Shown here: positions 44,601 through 54,505 of the stretch, piece by piece
Position numbering within the stretch: position 1 is the first letter of the stretch
How the letters are laid out: every line of letters begins with the position of its first letter
DNA from: Tannerellaceae bacterium
GTDB lineage: Bacteria > Bacteroidota > Bacteroidia > Bacteroidales > Tannerellaceae
Assembly: GCA_031271045.1 (NCBI GenBank)
Contig: JAISWO010000015.1
Span: forward strand, 1-64,000
DNA length: 64,000 bases
Direction of reading: 5' to 3'
Made by a program: the position numbers and the translations under genes
Notes under the pieces: model-generated
What the model saw: only the letters and a program-made list of their open reading frames with translations
What the model was told of the DNA's origin: nothing
Database searches by the model: none

Positions 44601-46870
44601 CAGGAAAAACCGGGCCTTATACGATTCCCGATGGAGTGCAGACGATCGCAGAGAGAGCTTTTTGCGGAAGCAGCATAACTTCCGTTACAATTCCCGCAAG
44701 CGTGACAAATATAGGGTCCAGTGCCTTTTCGGGCTCAACCCTGACCGATGTATCGGTCGAATGGGCAACGCCTCTTTCAAATATAGATGTGCCAAATGTG
44801 TTTTCTGGAATGGACCTCTCCACCGTTACCCTGCACGTCCCCGCCGGCACGTCGGCAGCCTACGAGGCCGCCGACGGATGGACGGAGTTCGGCATGATCG
44901 TAGAGCCCATTGGCGGAACGACGGGAACCCTTACCTGGACCTTAGACGGTGGCACGCTGACAATCAGCGGAACCGGGGCAATGCCGAATTATAACCCCAC
45001 CGAAGCCCCTTGGTTCACCTACCGCGAAAACATCGAGACCATTACGATCAACGATGGCGTGACAAGCATCGGAACCCATGCTTTTATTTCTTGTACCTCC
45101 CTGACGTCCGTAACCATCCCCGGCAGCGTGACAAGCATTGGCGGTGCTGCTTTTTATGGTTGTTTCCCCCTGACCTCCATTACTATTCCTGAAGGTGTGA
45201 AAAGCATTGGCAGTGGTGCTTTTGAGGGTTGGATGTTGACATCCTTCGCCATACCAAGTAGTGTGACGTATATAGGAGATGGCATTTTGAGCTATTGCTC
45301 CAGCCTGACATCCATCACGGTGGCAGCCGGGAATACATCTTATTCCTCAGACGGCGGCGTATTGTTCAACAAGAATAAGACGATATTGGTACAGTATCCG
45401 GCAGGAATAACCGGGTCTTATACCATTCCCAGCGGAGTGCAGACGATCGCAAACTATGCTTTCGCCGGAGGCAGCATAACTTCCGTTACAATTCCCGCAA
45501 GCGTAACAACAATCGGAGTATCGGCTTTCCTTCAGTGCAACACCCTGACCTCCATCACCGTGGATGCAGGAAATCCTTCATTTTCCTCAGAGGACGGCGT
45601 TTTATTCAATAAGGATAAGACGACGTTGATCCTATGTCCGGGAGGGAAATCCGGAACTTACGACATTCCTAACACTGTGACAACGATTGAAAAAGGGGCC
45701 TTTGCCGGTTGCAGCATAACTTCCATTACAATTCCCGCAAGCGTGACAAATATAGGGGCCAGTGCCTTTTCGTTCTCAACCCTGACCGATGTTTCGGTCG
45801 AATGGGCAACGCCTCTTTCAATTCCAGATTATGTGTTTTATGGATTGGACCTCCCCGCCACCACCCTGCACGTCCCCGCCGGCACGAAGGCAGCCTACGA
45901 GGACGCCAACGTATGGACGGACTTCGGCACGATCGTAGAGCCGCAACCCGAGCCCGAACCGCAACCGGAACCGGAAGTGATCTTGCCCCAAAGCGTATGG
46001 CTGAACGAAAGCAGTATCACAATCAAAACGCAAGGGACGTTCCAACTGACAGCAGAGGTTCTGCCCTCAGATGCCGATGATAAGACTGTCGCATGGACGT
46101 CGTCCGACCAGCAGGTAGCCACCGTAGCCGACGGCTTAGTCACAGCCATAGCGCCGGGAACCACCACCATCACCGTCCGTACCATCGAAGGCAGCTACAC
46201 CGCCTCCTGCACCGTCACGGTGGAAGAGCCGACCGTCGTTGTCGAAACACCTGCACCGGAAGGCAACGACGGTGTGATCGAAATATCCCTCAGCCTGCCG
46301 ACCGAGGAAACCTTCACAGCCTCCTTCGTCCTGACCCTGCCCAACGGCTTCACCCTGAACCAGGAGGCCACCTCCTTAGCCACCGACCTGATGGATGATT
46401 ACCAACTGTCCATCACGTTGCAAACGGGCAACACCTGGAAGTTCGACATCAGCCTGAAAGCCACCCGCAGCCTGCGCGCCGTCACCACCTACCGCAACTT
46501 AGTCGACGTCGCCTATACGATCGACGAATCAGTCGCCACCGGCGCCTACGAAGCGAAGCTGACAAGCGTAGAAGTACAGTTGAGCGATAACACCGTCATC
46601 CGCGAAGACGAGATCACGGTACAGCTCACCCGCGGCGGCACAGACGGCATCCAGCCGGTCGTTGACGGAGTTTCGGTCTATTACGCCAACGGCTCCCTGA
46701 TCGTTCACACGCCCCGTGCCGAACAGATCGCCATCTACACCGCCAACGGCTCCCTGGTCTACACCGCCCAGAAAGCCTCCGGCGAAGCCATCTACCGCAT
46801 CGACCACCTCCCGCAAGGCCTCCTGATCATTCAAGGCAGCAGCGGCTGGGTGAAAAAGATCCTGCGCTGA
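41645..46870 (+). CDS. Giant BspA-like leucine-rich repeat surface protein
   Basis: The 1741-aa protein has a signal peptide (1-20, ending STFAQ). Four modules of roughly 340-400 residues follow, starting near residues 20, 407, 752 and 1090. Modules 2-4 open with GTTGTLTWTL and continue LTISGTG; module 1 opens with a shorter version. Each holds about ten 23-residue BspA repeats of the type LTSVTIPASVTTIGVSAF (about 40 in all) and ends in LHVPAGTKAAYKAADVWG. Then come a PEPEPQPEPE linker, an Ig-like Big_2 domain (about 1441-1530), a beta domain, and a C-terminal domain ending SSGWVKKILR. BspA proteins of Tannerella mediate adhesion and coaggregation; a similar role here is inference. Near-identical DNA between modules invites recombination. 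Confidence 0.92.
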   Translation: MKQIFFFIAMILLPASTFAQTGGLITSDGTLTILGPGAMPDYSYDARSPWDGDKESITTVIIENGVTSIGNYAFYQHTNLTSVTIPGSVESIGHNAFLGCFSLTSITIPEGVKSIGVSAFGSCSGLTSFAIPNSVTEIREGILGDCSSLTSITVEAGNTYYSSDGGVLFDKNKTRLVLYPAGITGPYTIPDGVQTIGGSAFSGSSITSVTIPASVTTIESSAFSNCHLLTSVTIPASVTTIGTSAFSFCPLLTSVTIPASVTTIGVSPFLQCNTLTSITVDAGNPSFSSEDGVLFNKDKTMLIQCPGGKSGTYDIPNTVITIEKGALAGCSITSITIPASVTNMGASAFSSSTLTDVSVEWATPLSIPDYVFYGLDLPAATLHVPAGTKAAYKAADVWGSFGTIVEPIGGTTGTLTWTLADSILTISGTGIIPYNSPWKDYSDAISAVYIQEGITGLEGRAFAFYSDLVYASIPASVTSIGDMSFLDCPHLTYINVNTGNPSYASENGVLFNKDKTTLIQYPAGITGPYTIPSGVQTIGVFAFNGSRITSVTIPASVTTIESSAFSNCHLLTSVTIPASITTIGGSAFFGNDALPSITVEAGNTSYSSDGGVLFNKDKTTLIQCPGGKSGTYDIPNTVITIEPYAFSYCSDITAISIPNSVTSIWDRAFSYCSDITAISIPSSVTSIGDYAFAGSTLTDVSVEWATPLSIPDSVFFGLNLPAVTLHVPAGTKAAYKAADVWGGFGTIVEPIGGTTGTLTWTLVGGTLTISGTGTMPDYSYDYDARSPWDGHKESITTVIIENGVTSIGNDAFYQHTNLTSVTIPGSVESIGSGAFGCTSLTSITIPEGVESIGVSAFYLCHNLTSVTIPNSVESIGGQAFYYCDNLTSVTIPNGVESIGYNAFAGCSSLTSITLPEGVKSIGFCAFQDCKMLTFAIPSSVTEIGVGILSYCSSLTSITVAAGNTSYSSDGGVLFNKNKTTLIQYPAGKTGPYTIPDGVQTIAERAFCGSSITSVTIPASVTNIGSSAFSGSTLTDVSVEWATPLSNIDVPNVFSGMDLSTVTLHVPAGTSAAYEAADGWTEFGMIVEPIGGTTGTLTWTLDGGTLTISGTGAMPNYNPTEAPWFTYRENIETITINDGVTSIGTHAFISCTSLTSVTIPGSVTSIGGAAFYGCFPLTSITIPEGVKSIGSGAFEGWMLTSFAIPSSVTYIGDGILSYCSSLTSITVAAGNTSYSSDGGVLFNKNKTILVQYPAGITGSYTIPSGVQTIANYAFAGGSITSVTIPASVTTIGVSAFLQCNTLTSITVDAGNPSFSSEDGVLFNKDKTTLILCPGGKSGTYDIPNTVTTIEKGAFAGCSITSITIPASVTNIGASAFSFSTLTDVSVEWATPLSIPDYVFYGLDLPATTLHVPAGTKAAYEDANVWTDFGTIVEPQPEPEPQPEPEVILPQSVWLNESSITIKTQGTFQLTAEVLPSDADDKTVAWTSSDQQVATVADGLVTAIAPGTTTITVRTIEGSYTASCTVTVEEPTVVVETPAPEGNDGVIEISLSLPTEETFTASFVLTLPNGFTLNQEATSLATDLMDDYQLSITLQTGNTWKFDISLKATRSLRAVTTYRNLVDVAYTIDESVATGAYEAKLTSVEVQLSDNTVIREDEITVQLTRGGTDGIQPVVDGVSVYYANGSLIVHTPRAEQIAIYTANGSLVYTAQKASGEAIYRIDHLPQGLLIIQGSSGWVKKILR
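42259..42465. repeat. Near-identical 69-bp repeats coding BspA units
   Basis: CTTCCGTTACAATTCCCGCA with the following CGTAACAACAATCG recurs at 69-bp spacing three times here and again near 43290, 43360, 44680 and 45480. Each copy codes one 23-residue repeat. This high nucleotide identity goes beyond what protein conservation needs. Confidence 0.85.
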
Positions 46871-46880
46871 CGCACAACGA

Positions 46881-46919
46881 GTAGGAGGAAATAAAAACAT
46901 TTCCTCCTACTTTTGTTTT
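46881..46919 (+). terminator. Terminator after the large BspA-like gene
   Basis: GTAGGAGGAAA and TTTCCTCCTAC form a perfect 11-bp stem followed by TTTTGTTTT, 11 bases after the stop codon. Confidence 0.9.
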
Positions 46920-46988
46920 CCAACCTCCCACACCACCTGGGATAAAGAACAGGCCACAATAAAGGGATTAATCCATGCACAGGGCACA

Positions 46989-47018
46989 CAAAAAACCATC
47001 CGGATATGGATGGTTTTT
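46989..47018. terminator. Symmetric terminator between the BspA-like gene and dusB
   Basis: AAAAACCATCC and GGATGGTTTTT pair around a 6-base loop, with A/T runs on both sides so it can act in both directions. It is the likely end of dusB transcripts from the minus strand. Confidence 0.7.
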
Positions 47019-47168
47019 GTGCTTTCCAAAAAAACAATCTCTCGATTCCTTCTTTACAAAGACTTGTTAACCTTAGATCTAAAATACTATGAAAAAAACT
47101 CTATGCAAATATAGCACATTTCTCTCACCAAAACACTCATTTTTGTAACATATCATATAGAATATGTA

Positions 47169-48158
47169 TCAATTTTTCATTCCAGAGTGTCTGTCTATGC
47201 TGTCCATGATGCCAAACAAACTGTTTACATTTTCTGCACGAAGCATCTCAACACGTGTCTTTTTAAAATCGGGAATATGTTTAAAAATCGGGGTGGCAGC
47301 CAAATGCCGGCGAATATGCAGGATTCCTCTGCGTTCGTCGAGGCGTTCGACGCTTTGGAGAACTTGTTCCTTGAGGACGTTCAGATACCACGAAAAGTCT
47401 TCATTGGGTAGTTTGCTCCCTGTTTCCATGTAATGCTTTATCTCCCGGAATATCCAGGGTCGTCCAATACTTCCCCTTCCTACCATTACGGCATCGACGC
47501 CGCATGTATCGAAACGTTCTTTGCAGATTTCAGCCGAATCAATGTCTCCATTGCCTATAATGGGAATATGAATGTAAGGGTTTTCTTTGGTCCGACGGAT
47601 GAAAGTCCAGTCGGCCAAACCGGTATACATCTGGCTTCTCGTGCGTCCATGTATGCAAAGCGCCGCGATCCCACAATCTTGAAGCTTTTCCGCCAGATCA
47701 GCAATGATCAGATTGTCGGTATCCCAGCCCAAACGGGTTTTTACGGTGACCGGTATCTTCACGGCATCGACTACTTTTCTCGTTATTTCGAGCATTAAAG
47801 GGATGTTGCGGAGCATGCCTGCTCCGGCTCCTTTACCGGCCACTTTCTTTACCGGGCATCCAAAGTTGAGGTCTATTATGTCAGGATGTGCTTCTTCACA
47901 GATTTGAGCCGCCTCAGCCATCGAACTGGCGTCTTTCCCATATAATTGTATAGCTACGGGACGTTCGTCGGCAGAGATGGTTAATTTTAGTTTTGTCTTA
48001 TTCACGTGGCGTATCAACGCATCACTCGACACAAACTCCGTATAGACCATATCCGCTCCAAAGCGTTTGCACATCAAGCGAAAGGATATATCGGTCACAT
48101 CTTCCATCGGCGCCAGTAATACCGGATATTCTCCCAAATCAATATGTCCAATCTTCAT
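47169..48158 (-). CDS. dusB: tRNA-dihydrouridine synthase
   Basis: This flavoenzyme reduces uridines in tRNA to dihydrouridine with NADPH. The 329-aa barrel shows LAPMEDVTDISFR, VAIQLYG, IDLNFGCPVKKVAGKGAG with the catalytic Cys, VTVKTRLGWD, ALCIHGRTRSQMY, IIGNGDI and GVDAVMVGRGSIGRPWIF. It follows rel by 5 bases and may be the last gene of the parA-to-dusB transcript. The assignment to DusB rather than another Dus is by overall similarity. Confidence 0.94.
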   Translation of the reverse strand: MKIGHIDLGEYPVLLAPMEDVTDISFRLMCKRFGADMVYTEFVSSDALIRHVNKTKLKLTISADERPVAIQLYGKDASSMAEAAQICEEAHPDIIDLNFGCPVKKVAGKGAGAGMLRNIPLMLEITRKVVDAVKIPVTVKTRLGWDTDNLIIADLAEKLQDCGIAALCIHGRTRSQMYTGLADWTFIRRTKENPYIHIPIIGNGDIDSAEICKERFDTCGVDAVMVGRGSIGRPWIFREIKHYMETGSKLPNEDFSWYLNVLKEQVLQSVERLDERRGILHIRRHLAATPIFKHIPDFKKTRVEMLRAENVNSLFGIMDSIDRHSGMKN

Positions 48159-48163
48159 AGCCC

Positions 48164-50398
48164 TTAATCGGCGACACGTCCTACTGACTTTATGTTTTCA
48201 ATTTTAGAAAGGGTTACACACAATTGTTGCAGATCCTCCACATTATGCACCTTCAGTTTTATTTTACCTTCGAATACTCCGTCTTTGGCTTCTATCAGGA
48301 GACGCTGGATATTTACATTGAAATCATCGGAGATGATTTTGGTGATAGTGTTTAATACGCCCATAGAATCAATACCTTTTACTTCGAGCGTCGCTTCGAA
48401 CGAGGCGTTCCGATGGTTACTCCACTCGGTGGAAAGAAGGCGTTCGCCGAAACTGCTTTTCAATCGCATGGCGATCGGGCATGAACGCTTATGCACAACG
48501 ACAGTGTTATCGTCGTTGATAAAACCGAAGGCATCGTCTCCGGGTATGGGTTTGCAGCATTGTGCGATAACGTAATTATGTTCAAAGTCTTCTTCACTAA
48601 GGATGTAAGGCTTTGATTTGTCGAATTTGGCTTTCTCTTTTTTCCCTTCCGGAGAGGGAAGTTGACTGACGTTTGAATTTTTCGGAACCATTCCTAATGC
48701 ATTCCTTACATATTTAACCAGGGTATTACCGGTATTCTTCTTCAATAGTTTCTTGATATTATCCGGAAGTATCACATCCCCTTTCTCCACCGAATAAAAG
48801 AAATCCTCCCGTTTACGGAAACTGAAAAGGAGCGTCAGCTTATCCATATTGGTAGTGTTGATTTCTACGTCTGCTTTTTTGAGAATGGCTATCACTTTTT
48901 CTTCCCCTTTTTTCGCTCCCTCTTTCTTCATACGCTTGAGAGACCAGTCGATTTTTGTACGCGCCCGGGCAGTCGTGACAAAATTAAGCCATTCCGGTTG
49001 CGGCTCCTGCGAACGCGAAGTCAAAATTTCTATCTGGTCACCACTTGACAGGCGATGACTGAGCGGCGCCAAATGGTGATTTACTTTTGCTCCGATACAT
49101 TTATTCCCGATATTGGTATGCAAGGCGTATGCAAAGTCCAGCGCGGTAGCCCCCTGCGGCAGTGTTTTAATATCACCTTTGGGGGTGAAAACAAATATCT
49201 CGGAGGCAAAGAGATTCAATTTGATTGTATCTAAGAAGTCCAACGCGTTCGGATCGGGGCTTTCTAATATTTCGGTAATGGTTTGCAGCCATTTATCCAA
49301 TTCGGTATCTTCTTCTACATTGTTTTCTTTGTATTTCCAATGAGCGGCGAAGCCTTTTTCCGCAATATCATCCATTCTCCGGCTACGGATTTGTATTTCT
49401 ATCCATTGTCCGTCAGGCCCCATAACTGTAAGATGGAGAGCCTGGTATCCATTGGCTTTCGAGCGACTCACCCAGTCCCGGATACGATCAGGCCGTATGC
49501 GGTAAATATCGGTAATCACCGAATAAATATCCCAGCAAAGGTTCTTTTCGTCCACATTCGGCAGGGGTTCAAAGATAACGCGAACAGCATATAAGTCATA
49601 AATATCTTCAAAAGCCACCCCCTTGCTCTGCATCTTATTCCAGATTGAATAAGCCGATTTCACACGGGCACGCATCTCATAAGTAAGTCCCATTTTATCG
49701 AGTTTCGTACGGACAGGTTCGGCAAAATGGTCAAAGAGCAGCATGCGCGATTTTTCTGTTGCTTTCAGCTTTTCATGTATGAATGCATATTCCTGAGGGT
49801 GTTCGTATTTGAAGCTCAGATCTTCCAGTTCCGTCTTGATAGCGAAAAGCCCCAGGCGATGTGCCAACGGGGCGTATAAAAAAAGGGTTTCGCCTGCTAT
49901 CTTATATTGTTTGGCTGGGAGCATGGAACCCAATGTTCGCATATTATGCAGACGGTCGGCAATTTTAATGAGTATCACCCTAATATCGTTATTCATGGTC
50001 AGGAGCAGTTTGCGGAAGTTTTCCGCCTGCGCCGAGGCTTGTTCTCCAAATATAGCTCCGGATATTTTGGTCAGCCCGTCGACAATTTGAGCGATTTTTT
50101 CTCCAAACATATTTTTGATGTCGTCCACCGTATATTCGGTATCTTCCACCACGTCGTGCAAGAGAGCAGAGCAAATGGATGTAGAACCTAATCCCATTTC
50201 ACTGCATACCACGCGAGCGACAGCCAACGGGTGCATAATGTAAGGGTCTCCGTCTAATCTTTTCACTCCGGCATGTGCATGATTAGCAAAGTTGAACGCT
50301 TTTGTGATACGTTCAACTTTTCGGCGATGATTTGAGTTGATATAATCGTTCAGTAACTCATCAAATTCTTTTTGTATCAATAATTCTTCTTCGGTCAT
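48164..50398 (-). CDS. Bifunctional (p)ppGpp synthetase/hydrolase, RelA/SpoT family
   Basis: The enzyme makes and degrades (p)ppGpp and drives the stringent response. The 744-aa protein has the HD hydrolase domain (HDVVEDTEYTVDDI near 80, RLHNMRTLGSM), the synthetase domain (SRSKANGYQALHLTVMGPDGQWIEIQIRSRRMD), a TGS domain (FTPKGDIKTLPQGATALDFAYALHT), and a C-terminal zinc-finger/ACT part (CCKPIPGDDAFGF and EVKGIDSMGVLNTITKII). The intact HD motif supports the bifunctional type. Its start overlaps the transglycosylase stop by 4 bases. Confidence 0.96.
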   Translation of the reverse strand: MTEEELLIQKEFDELLNDYINSNHRRKVERITKAFNFANHAHAGVKRLDGDPYIMHPLAVARVVCSEMGLGSTSICSALLHDVVEDTEYTVDDIKNMFGEKIAQIVDGLTKISGAIFGEQASAQAENFRKLLLTMNNDIRVILIKIADRLHNMRTLGSMLPAKQYKIAGETLFLYAPLAHRLGLFAIKTELEDLSFKYEHPQEYAFIHEKLKATEKSRMLLFDHFAEPVRTKLDKMGLTYEMRARVKSAYSIWNKMQSKGVAFEDIYDLYAVRVIFEPLPNVDEKNLCWDIYSVITDIYRIRPDRIRDWVSRSKANGYQALHLTVMGPDGQWIEIQIRSRRMDDIAEKGFAAHWKYKENNVEEDTELDKWLQTITEILESPDPNALDFLDTIKLNLFASEIFVFTPKGDIKTLPQGATALDFAYALHTNIGNKCIGAKVNHHLAPLSHRLSSGDQIEILTSRSQEPQPEWLNFVTTARARTKIDWSLKRMKKEGAKKGEEKVIAILKKADVEINTTNMDKLTLLFSFRKREDFFYSVEKGDVILPDNIKKLLKKNTGNTLVKYVRNALGMVPKNSNVSQLPSPEGKKEKAKFDKSKPYILSEEDFEHNYVIAQCCKPIPGDDAFGFINDDNTVVVHKRSCPIAMRLKSSFGERLLSTEWSNHRNASFEATLEVKGIDSMGVLNTITKIISDDFNVNIQRLLIEAKDGVFEGKIKLKVHNVEDLQQLCVTLSKIENIKSVGRVAD

Positions 50399-51933
50399 CC
50401 TACTGGAATTTTTAATATTTGTCCTGGCTTAATATTAGTGGTGGAAAGGTTGTTTGCTTTTTGCAAGACAGTAGCCGATACTCCCGGATATTTTCTGGAA
50501 ATAGAATACAGCGAGTCGCCGGATTTCACTTTATAGGTAACATATCTTTCCGACGAGGAGAGGGCTTGCGGTTGGGAAGCAGTGCTTGCGGCGGCGGTTG
50601 TAGTTGTAGTTGCAGTTGTCGTCTTCGCGGGCTTTGTTTCTGCTTTGGGTTGTTTCGTATTTTGGGCAAAAGCAATTCCACCGTTATCAACATTGAGGCG
50701 CAAGCGTTTTCCGGCGGCAATATTATTCGATTTTAATCCGTTCCAGCGTCGTATTTCCTGTGCTGTCACACCGTATTTATCAGCTATTCTAACGATGTTT
50801 TCACCGGATTGAACCACATGTGTAATCTGTTCGCGCGTAGAGGAGGTTCCGTTTGCTGCAGATCGATAATCGGCAAGCAAATCGTTCATCCGGTGGGCGT
50901 AAATAGTATCTTCTTTGTCGACAAAACTGTAGGTAGCTACGGCAGGGAGCTTCAAGACGGAAGGTTTACTATGCCCCGGTACAATATCGCGCCGGTATTG
51001 TGGATTTAGTATCCTAAGCAGTTCGACATCTATCTGCAACATCTCGGCGACCTGGTGCAGATGCAGCATCTTGCTTATCATAACCGTATCCGTGGCTAAA
51101 GGCAGATTCGTTTGTATAGGGCATATATTATGATCGCAATAATAGTTCATCACATAGCTGGCTGCGATAAACAGGGGCACATAGGAGCGGGTTTCACGGG
51201 GCAAGTAGGGATAGATTTTCCAGAAATCCCTTTTTCCTCCCGAACGACGTATAGCCTTATTTACATTCCCTGGGCCACAATTATAGGAAGCGATGACCAA
51301 ATGCCAGTCTCCATAAATATTGTACATATCCATAAAATAACGGCAGGCGGCATGGGTAGATTTGACTGGATCACGACGGTCGTCTACCAGACTGTTTATC
51401 TCCATCCCATAGTTTTTGCCGGTTGGTAGCATAAACTGCCAGAGTCCGCAGGCGCCCACTCTTGATACGGCTACGGGATTCAGGGCACTCTCTACGACTA
51501 CCAGATATTTTAATTCCAAAGGGAGATTATATTCTTCGAGTACTTGTTCTATGACCGGAAAATAGAAATCCGCCATTCCCAACATATAGCGCACTAAGTT
51601 GCGGCGACGGTCGGTATACAAATCAATACTTTTGCGCACAAGGGCATTATAGGTCATGGGGATGATATGCGGCAATCTTTCCAGACGTTCTTTAAACACT
51701 TCGTCGGAAAAGCGGACATTCTCATCTTCGTCGTGGCAAAACGCATCCGTTTTGGAGAAATACTGAACATGCCAGGTGCGCAGCAAGCTATCTACATTGG
51801 CATCTAAACTTTCAGGAATCAATCCAATGTCTTCCCAAAGGGTATCTTTGGGCAACACCTCTCCCTGGCTTTCCTGGGGCAAAAGAGAAACCGTCAAACC
51901 CAATATAACGGTCATATAATACATCTTCTTCAT
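50395..51933 (-). CDS. Membrane-bound lytic murein transglycosylase, MltD-like, with LysM domains
   Basis: The enzyme cleaves peptidoglycan glycan strands with formation of 1,6-anhydro-MurNAc. The 512-aa protein has a signal peptide, an SLT domain (LKYLVVVESALNPVAVSRVGACGLWQFMLPTGKNYGM, catalytic Glu near 152), then two LysM domains (VVQSGENIVRIADKYGVTAQEI and YKVKSGDSLYSISRKYPGVSATVL) separated by a low-complexity Thr/Ala linker (TTTATTTTTAAAST). It lies between the DUF5683 gene (14 bases upstream) and rel. Confidence 0.94.
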   Translation of the reverse strand: MKKMYYMTVILGLTVSLLPQESQGEVLPKDTLWEDIGLIPESLDANVDSLLRTWHVQYFSKTDAFCHDEDENVRFSDEVFKERLERLPHIIPMTYNALVRKSIDLYTDRRRNLVRYMLGMADFYFPVIEQVLEEYNLPLELKYLVVVESALNPVAVSRVGACGLWQFMLPTGKNYGMEINSLVDDRRDPVKSTHAACRYFMDMYNIYGDWHLVIASYNCGPGNVNKAIRRSGGKRDFWKIYPYLPRETRSYVPLFIAASYVMNYYCDHNICPIQTNLPLATDTVMISKMLHLHQVAEMLQIDVELLRILNPQYRRDIVPGHSKPSVLKLPAVATYSFVDKEDTIYAHRMNDLLADYRSAANGTSSTREQITHVVQSGENIVRIADKYGVTAQEIRRWNGLKSNNIAAGKRLRLNVDNGGIAFAQNTKQPKAETKPAKTTTATTTTTAAASTASQPQALSSSERYVTYKVKSGDSLYSISRKYPGVSATVLQKANNLSTTNIKPGQILKIPVG

Positions 51934-51947
51934 ATTGACTGCTAAAT

Positions 51948-52697
51948 TTAGAACATTATACTACAACTTACTCCGACATTCCGTGCGTCGAAACGCGTTC
52001 CTGGCGAAAGCACAGGCTCAACCCGCATGGATAAATCCGGAGAGATATCGAAATCAAACAATTCGGCATCCACGTAAGCATCTACCATACAAACGAAGTA
52101 GAAGGCTACCGTAAGAATAATAGACAAGTCGCGATTGCGCCGGAAATAGTCTTTTCTATTTTTGAACAGATTCTGGTAATTTACGTTATTCACTGCCGAT
52201 TTATGATCGGCATTCGGTAAAAAATCCGTCCATGCCTTATTGAACTCATATTCCACATTCTCGCCATTGCTTTCTTTAATCAAGTTATTATATGCCTCTG
52301 AATCGGTCATAATGCTTTGATAGGCTCCCCAATAGTCCTGGTAATTTTTCCCATTCCAGGTAACGGCATACATAAACCCCATAAATCCACCATAGACAAA
52401 AGGCAGTTTCCAATATTTCCGATTGTACACCTGCCCCATTCCAGGAACAAGCGACCACAAAACCGCTTTCGTCGAATTGGGTTTAAAGACATTGTCAGGA
52501 GGGAATGTAATTGTCTGCATCGCTATCGAATCAGCCGTAGCCAGTACAGTCAGGATAAGTGAGTCAGGAGGCTCGCTGGTCAGCGTATCCGTTACCTGTC
52601 TGTCATTAACTTCCTGGGCATTCCCTTTTACAGGGAGACCCAACCAACAACATATAGGAAATAACAGAATACATATCTTTGTCGCTGCCTGTATCAT
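51948..52697 (-). CDS. DUF5683 family membrane protein
   Basis: The 249-aa protein has an N-terminal signal peptide, a region with KPNSTKAVLWSLVPGMGQVYNRKYWKLPFVYGG (the DUF5683 signature, like small TM2-type proteins), and a later helix YFVCMVDAYVDAELFDFDIS, then an outer-membrane-like tail. The family is uncharacterised but stands next to parB in many Bacteroidetes. It lies 14 bases after parB. Confidence 0.87.
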   Translation of the reverse strand: MIQAATKICILLFPICCWLGLPVKGNAQEVNDRQVTDTLTSEPPDSLILTVLATADSIAMQTITFPPDNVFKPNSTKAVLWSLVPGMGQVYNRKYWKLPFVYGGFMGFMYAVTWNGKNYQDYWGAYQSIMTDSEAYNNLIKESNGENVEYEFNKAWTDFLPNADHKSAVNNVNYQNLFKNRKDYFRRNRDLSIILTVAFYFVCMVDAYVDAELFDFDISPDLSMRVEPVLSPGTRFDARNVGVSCSIMF

Positions 52698-52711
52698 TCC
52701 CTCTCCTGTTT

Positions 52712-53616
<905 letters not shown>

Positions 53617-53620
<4 letters not shown>

Positions 53621-54384
53621 ATCTTATTCTTATCAATTAATTCCTGTGCCAACTGTATATGGTTCAATGATCCTTTAGATTCTGCGTCATACAATAAGAC
53701 TGGCTTACCGTAGCTGGAAGCCTCGCTCAGTTTGATGTTACGCTGGATAACGGTGGTAAAGACCAAATCACGGAACGGGCGTTTCACTTCTTCATATATC
53801 TGATTAGCCAAGCGTAGACGGGCGTCATACATCGTGAGAAGGAATCCTTCTATTTCAAGGGCAGGGTTCAGCTTGGATTTAATAATTTTGATTGTATTAA
53901 GCAGTTTGCTGATTCCTTCCAATGCAAAATATTCGCATTGTACGGGAATCATAACGGAATCCGCTGCTGTGAGGGCGTTGACGGTAATTAATCCCAGCGA
54001 GGGAGAACAATCAATTAGAATGAAATCGTACTTATCTTTCAGGGGGAGCAGGACGCGCTTCAAGATCTGTTCCCGGTTTTCCATATTCAGCATTTCAATT
54101 TCGGCGCCGACCAAGTCTATATGCGACGGGATAACGTCTAATCGCTCTACTTCCGTCGAAACGATTGCGCTGGATGGTTCATCTCCATTGATGAGACATT
54201 CATAAATAGACAGATTCACACTCCGGATATCCACACCTAAGCCTGACGAGGCATTCGCCTGAGGGTCGGCATCCACGACAAGCACTTTCTTCTCAAGAAC
54301 GGCCAGCGACGCAGCTAAATTAATTGTAGTAGTAGTCTTTCCTACACCACCTTTTTGGTTTGCAATTGCAATAATTTTTCCCAT
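53617..54384 (-). CDS. parA: Chromosome partitioning ATPase ParA
   Basis: ParA is a deviant Walker ATPase that binds DNA non-specifically and moves ParB-parS complexes. The 255-aa protein has the deviant Walker A KGGVGKTTTTINLA, DADPQANASSGLG, and IDCSPSLGLITVNAL. It has no N-terminal HTH, so it is of the chromosomal Soj type. It is the first gene of the operon parA-parB-DUF5683-transglycosylase-rel, behind a consensus promoter. Confidence 0.97.
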
Positions 54385-54412
54385 ATTAATGTTTGTCTAA
54401 CTAATTCGTGTA

Positions 54413-54442
54413 CAAAGCTACATATAAATATACACATAACAA
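54413..54442 (-). promoter_or_regulatory. Promoter of the parA operon
   Basis: On the minus strand TTG (54442-54440), 19 bases, then TAGCTTTG (54420-54413), 29 bases before the parA ATG. Confidence 0.75.
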
Positions 54443-54505
54443 TAGTACCTGTTGATAAGTACCTGAAATTGTCAATAACTCGCAAATGTAAGGATTCTCC
54501 TCATA

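Noticed and set aside
46093-46398. 101-aa plus-strand ORF rich in His and Arg inside the BspA-like gene
   Set aside because: Out-of-frame shadow of the 1741-aa coding sequence.
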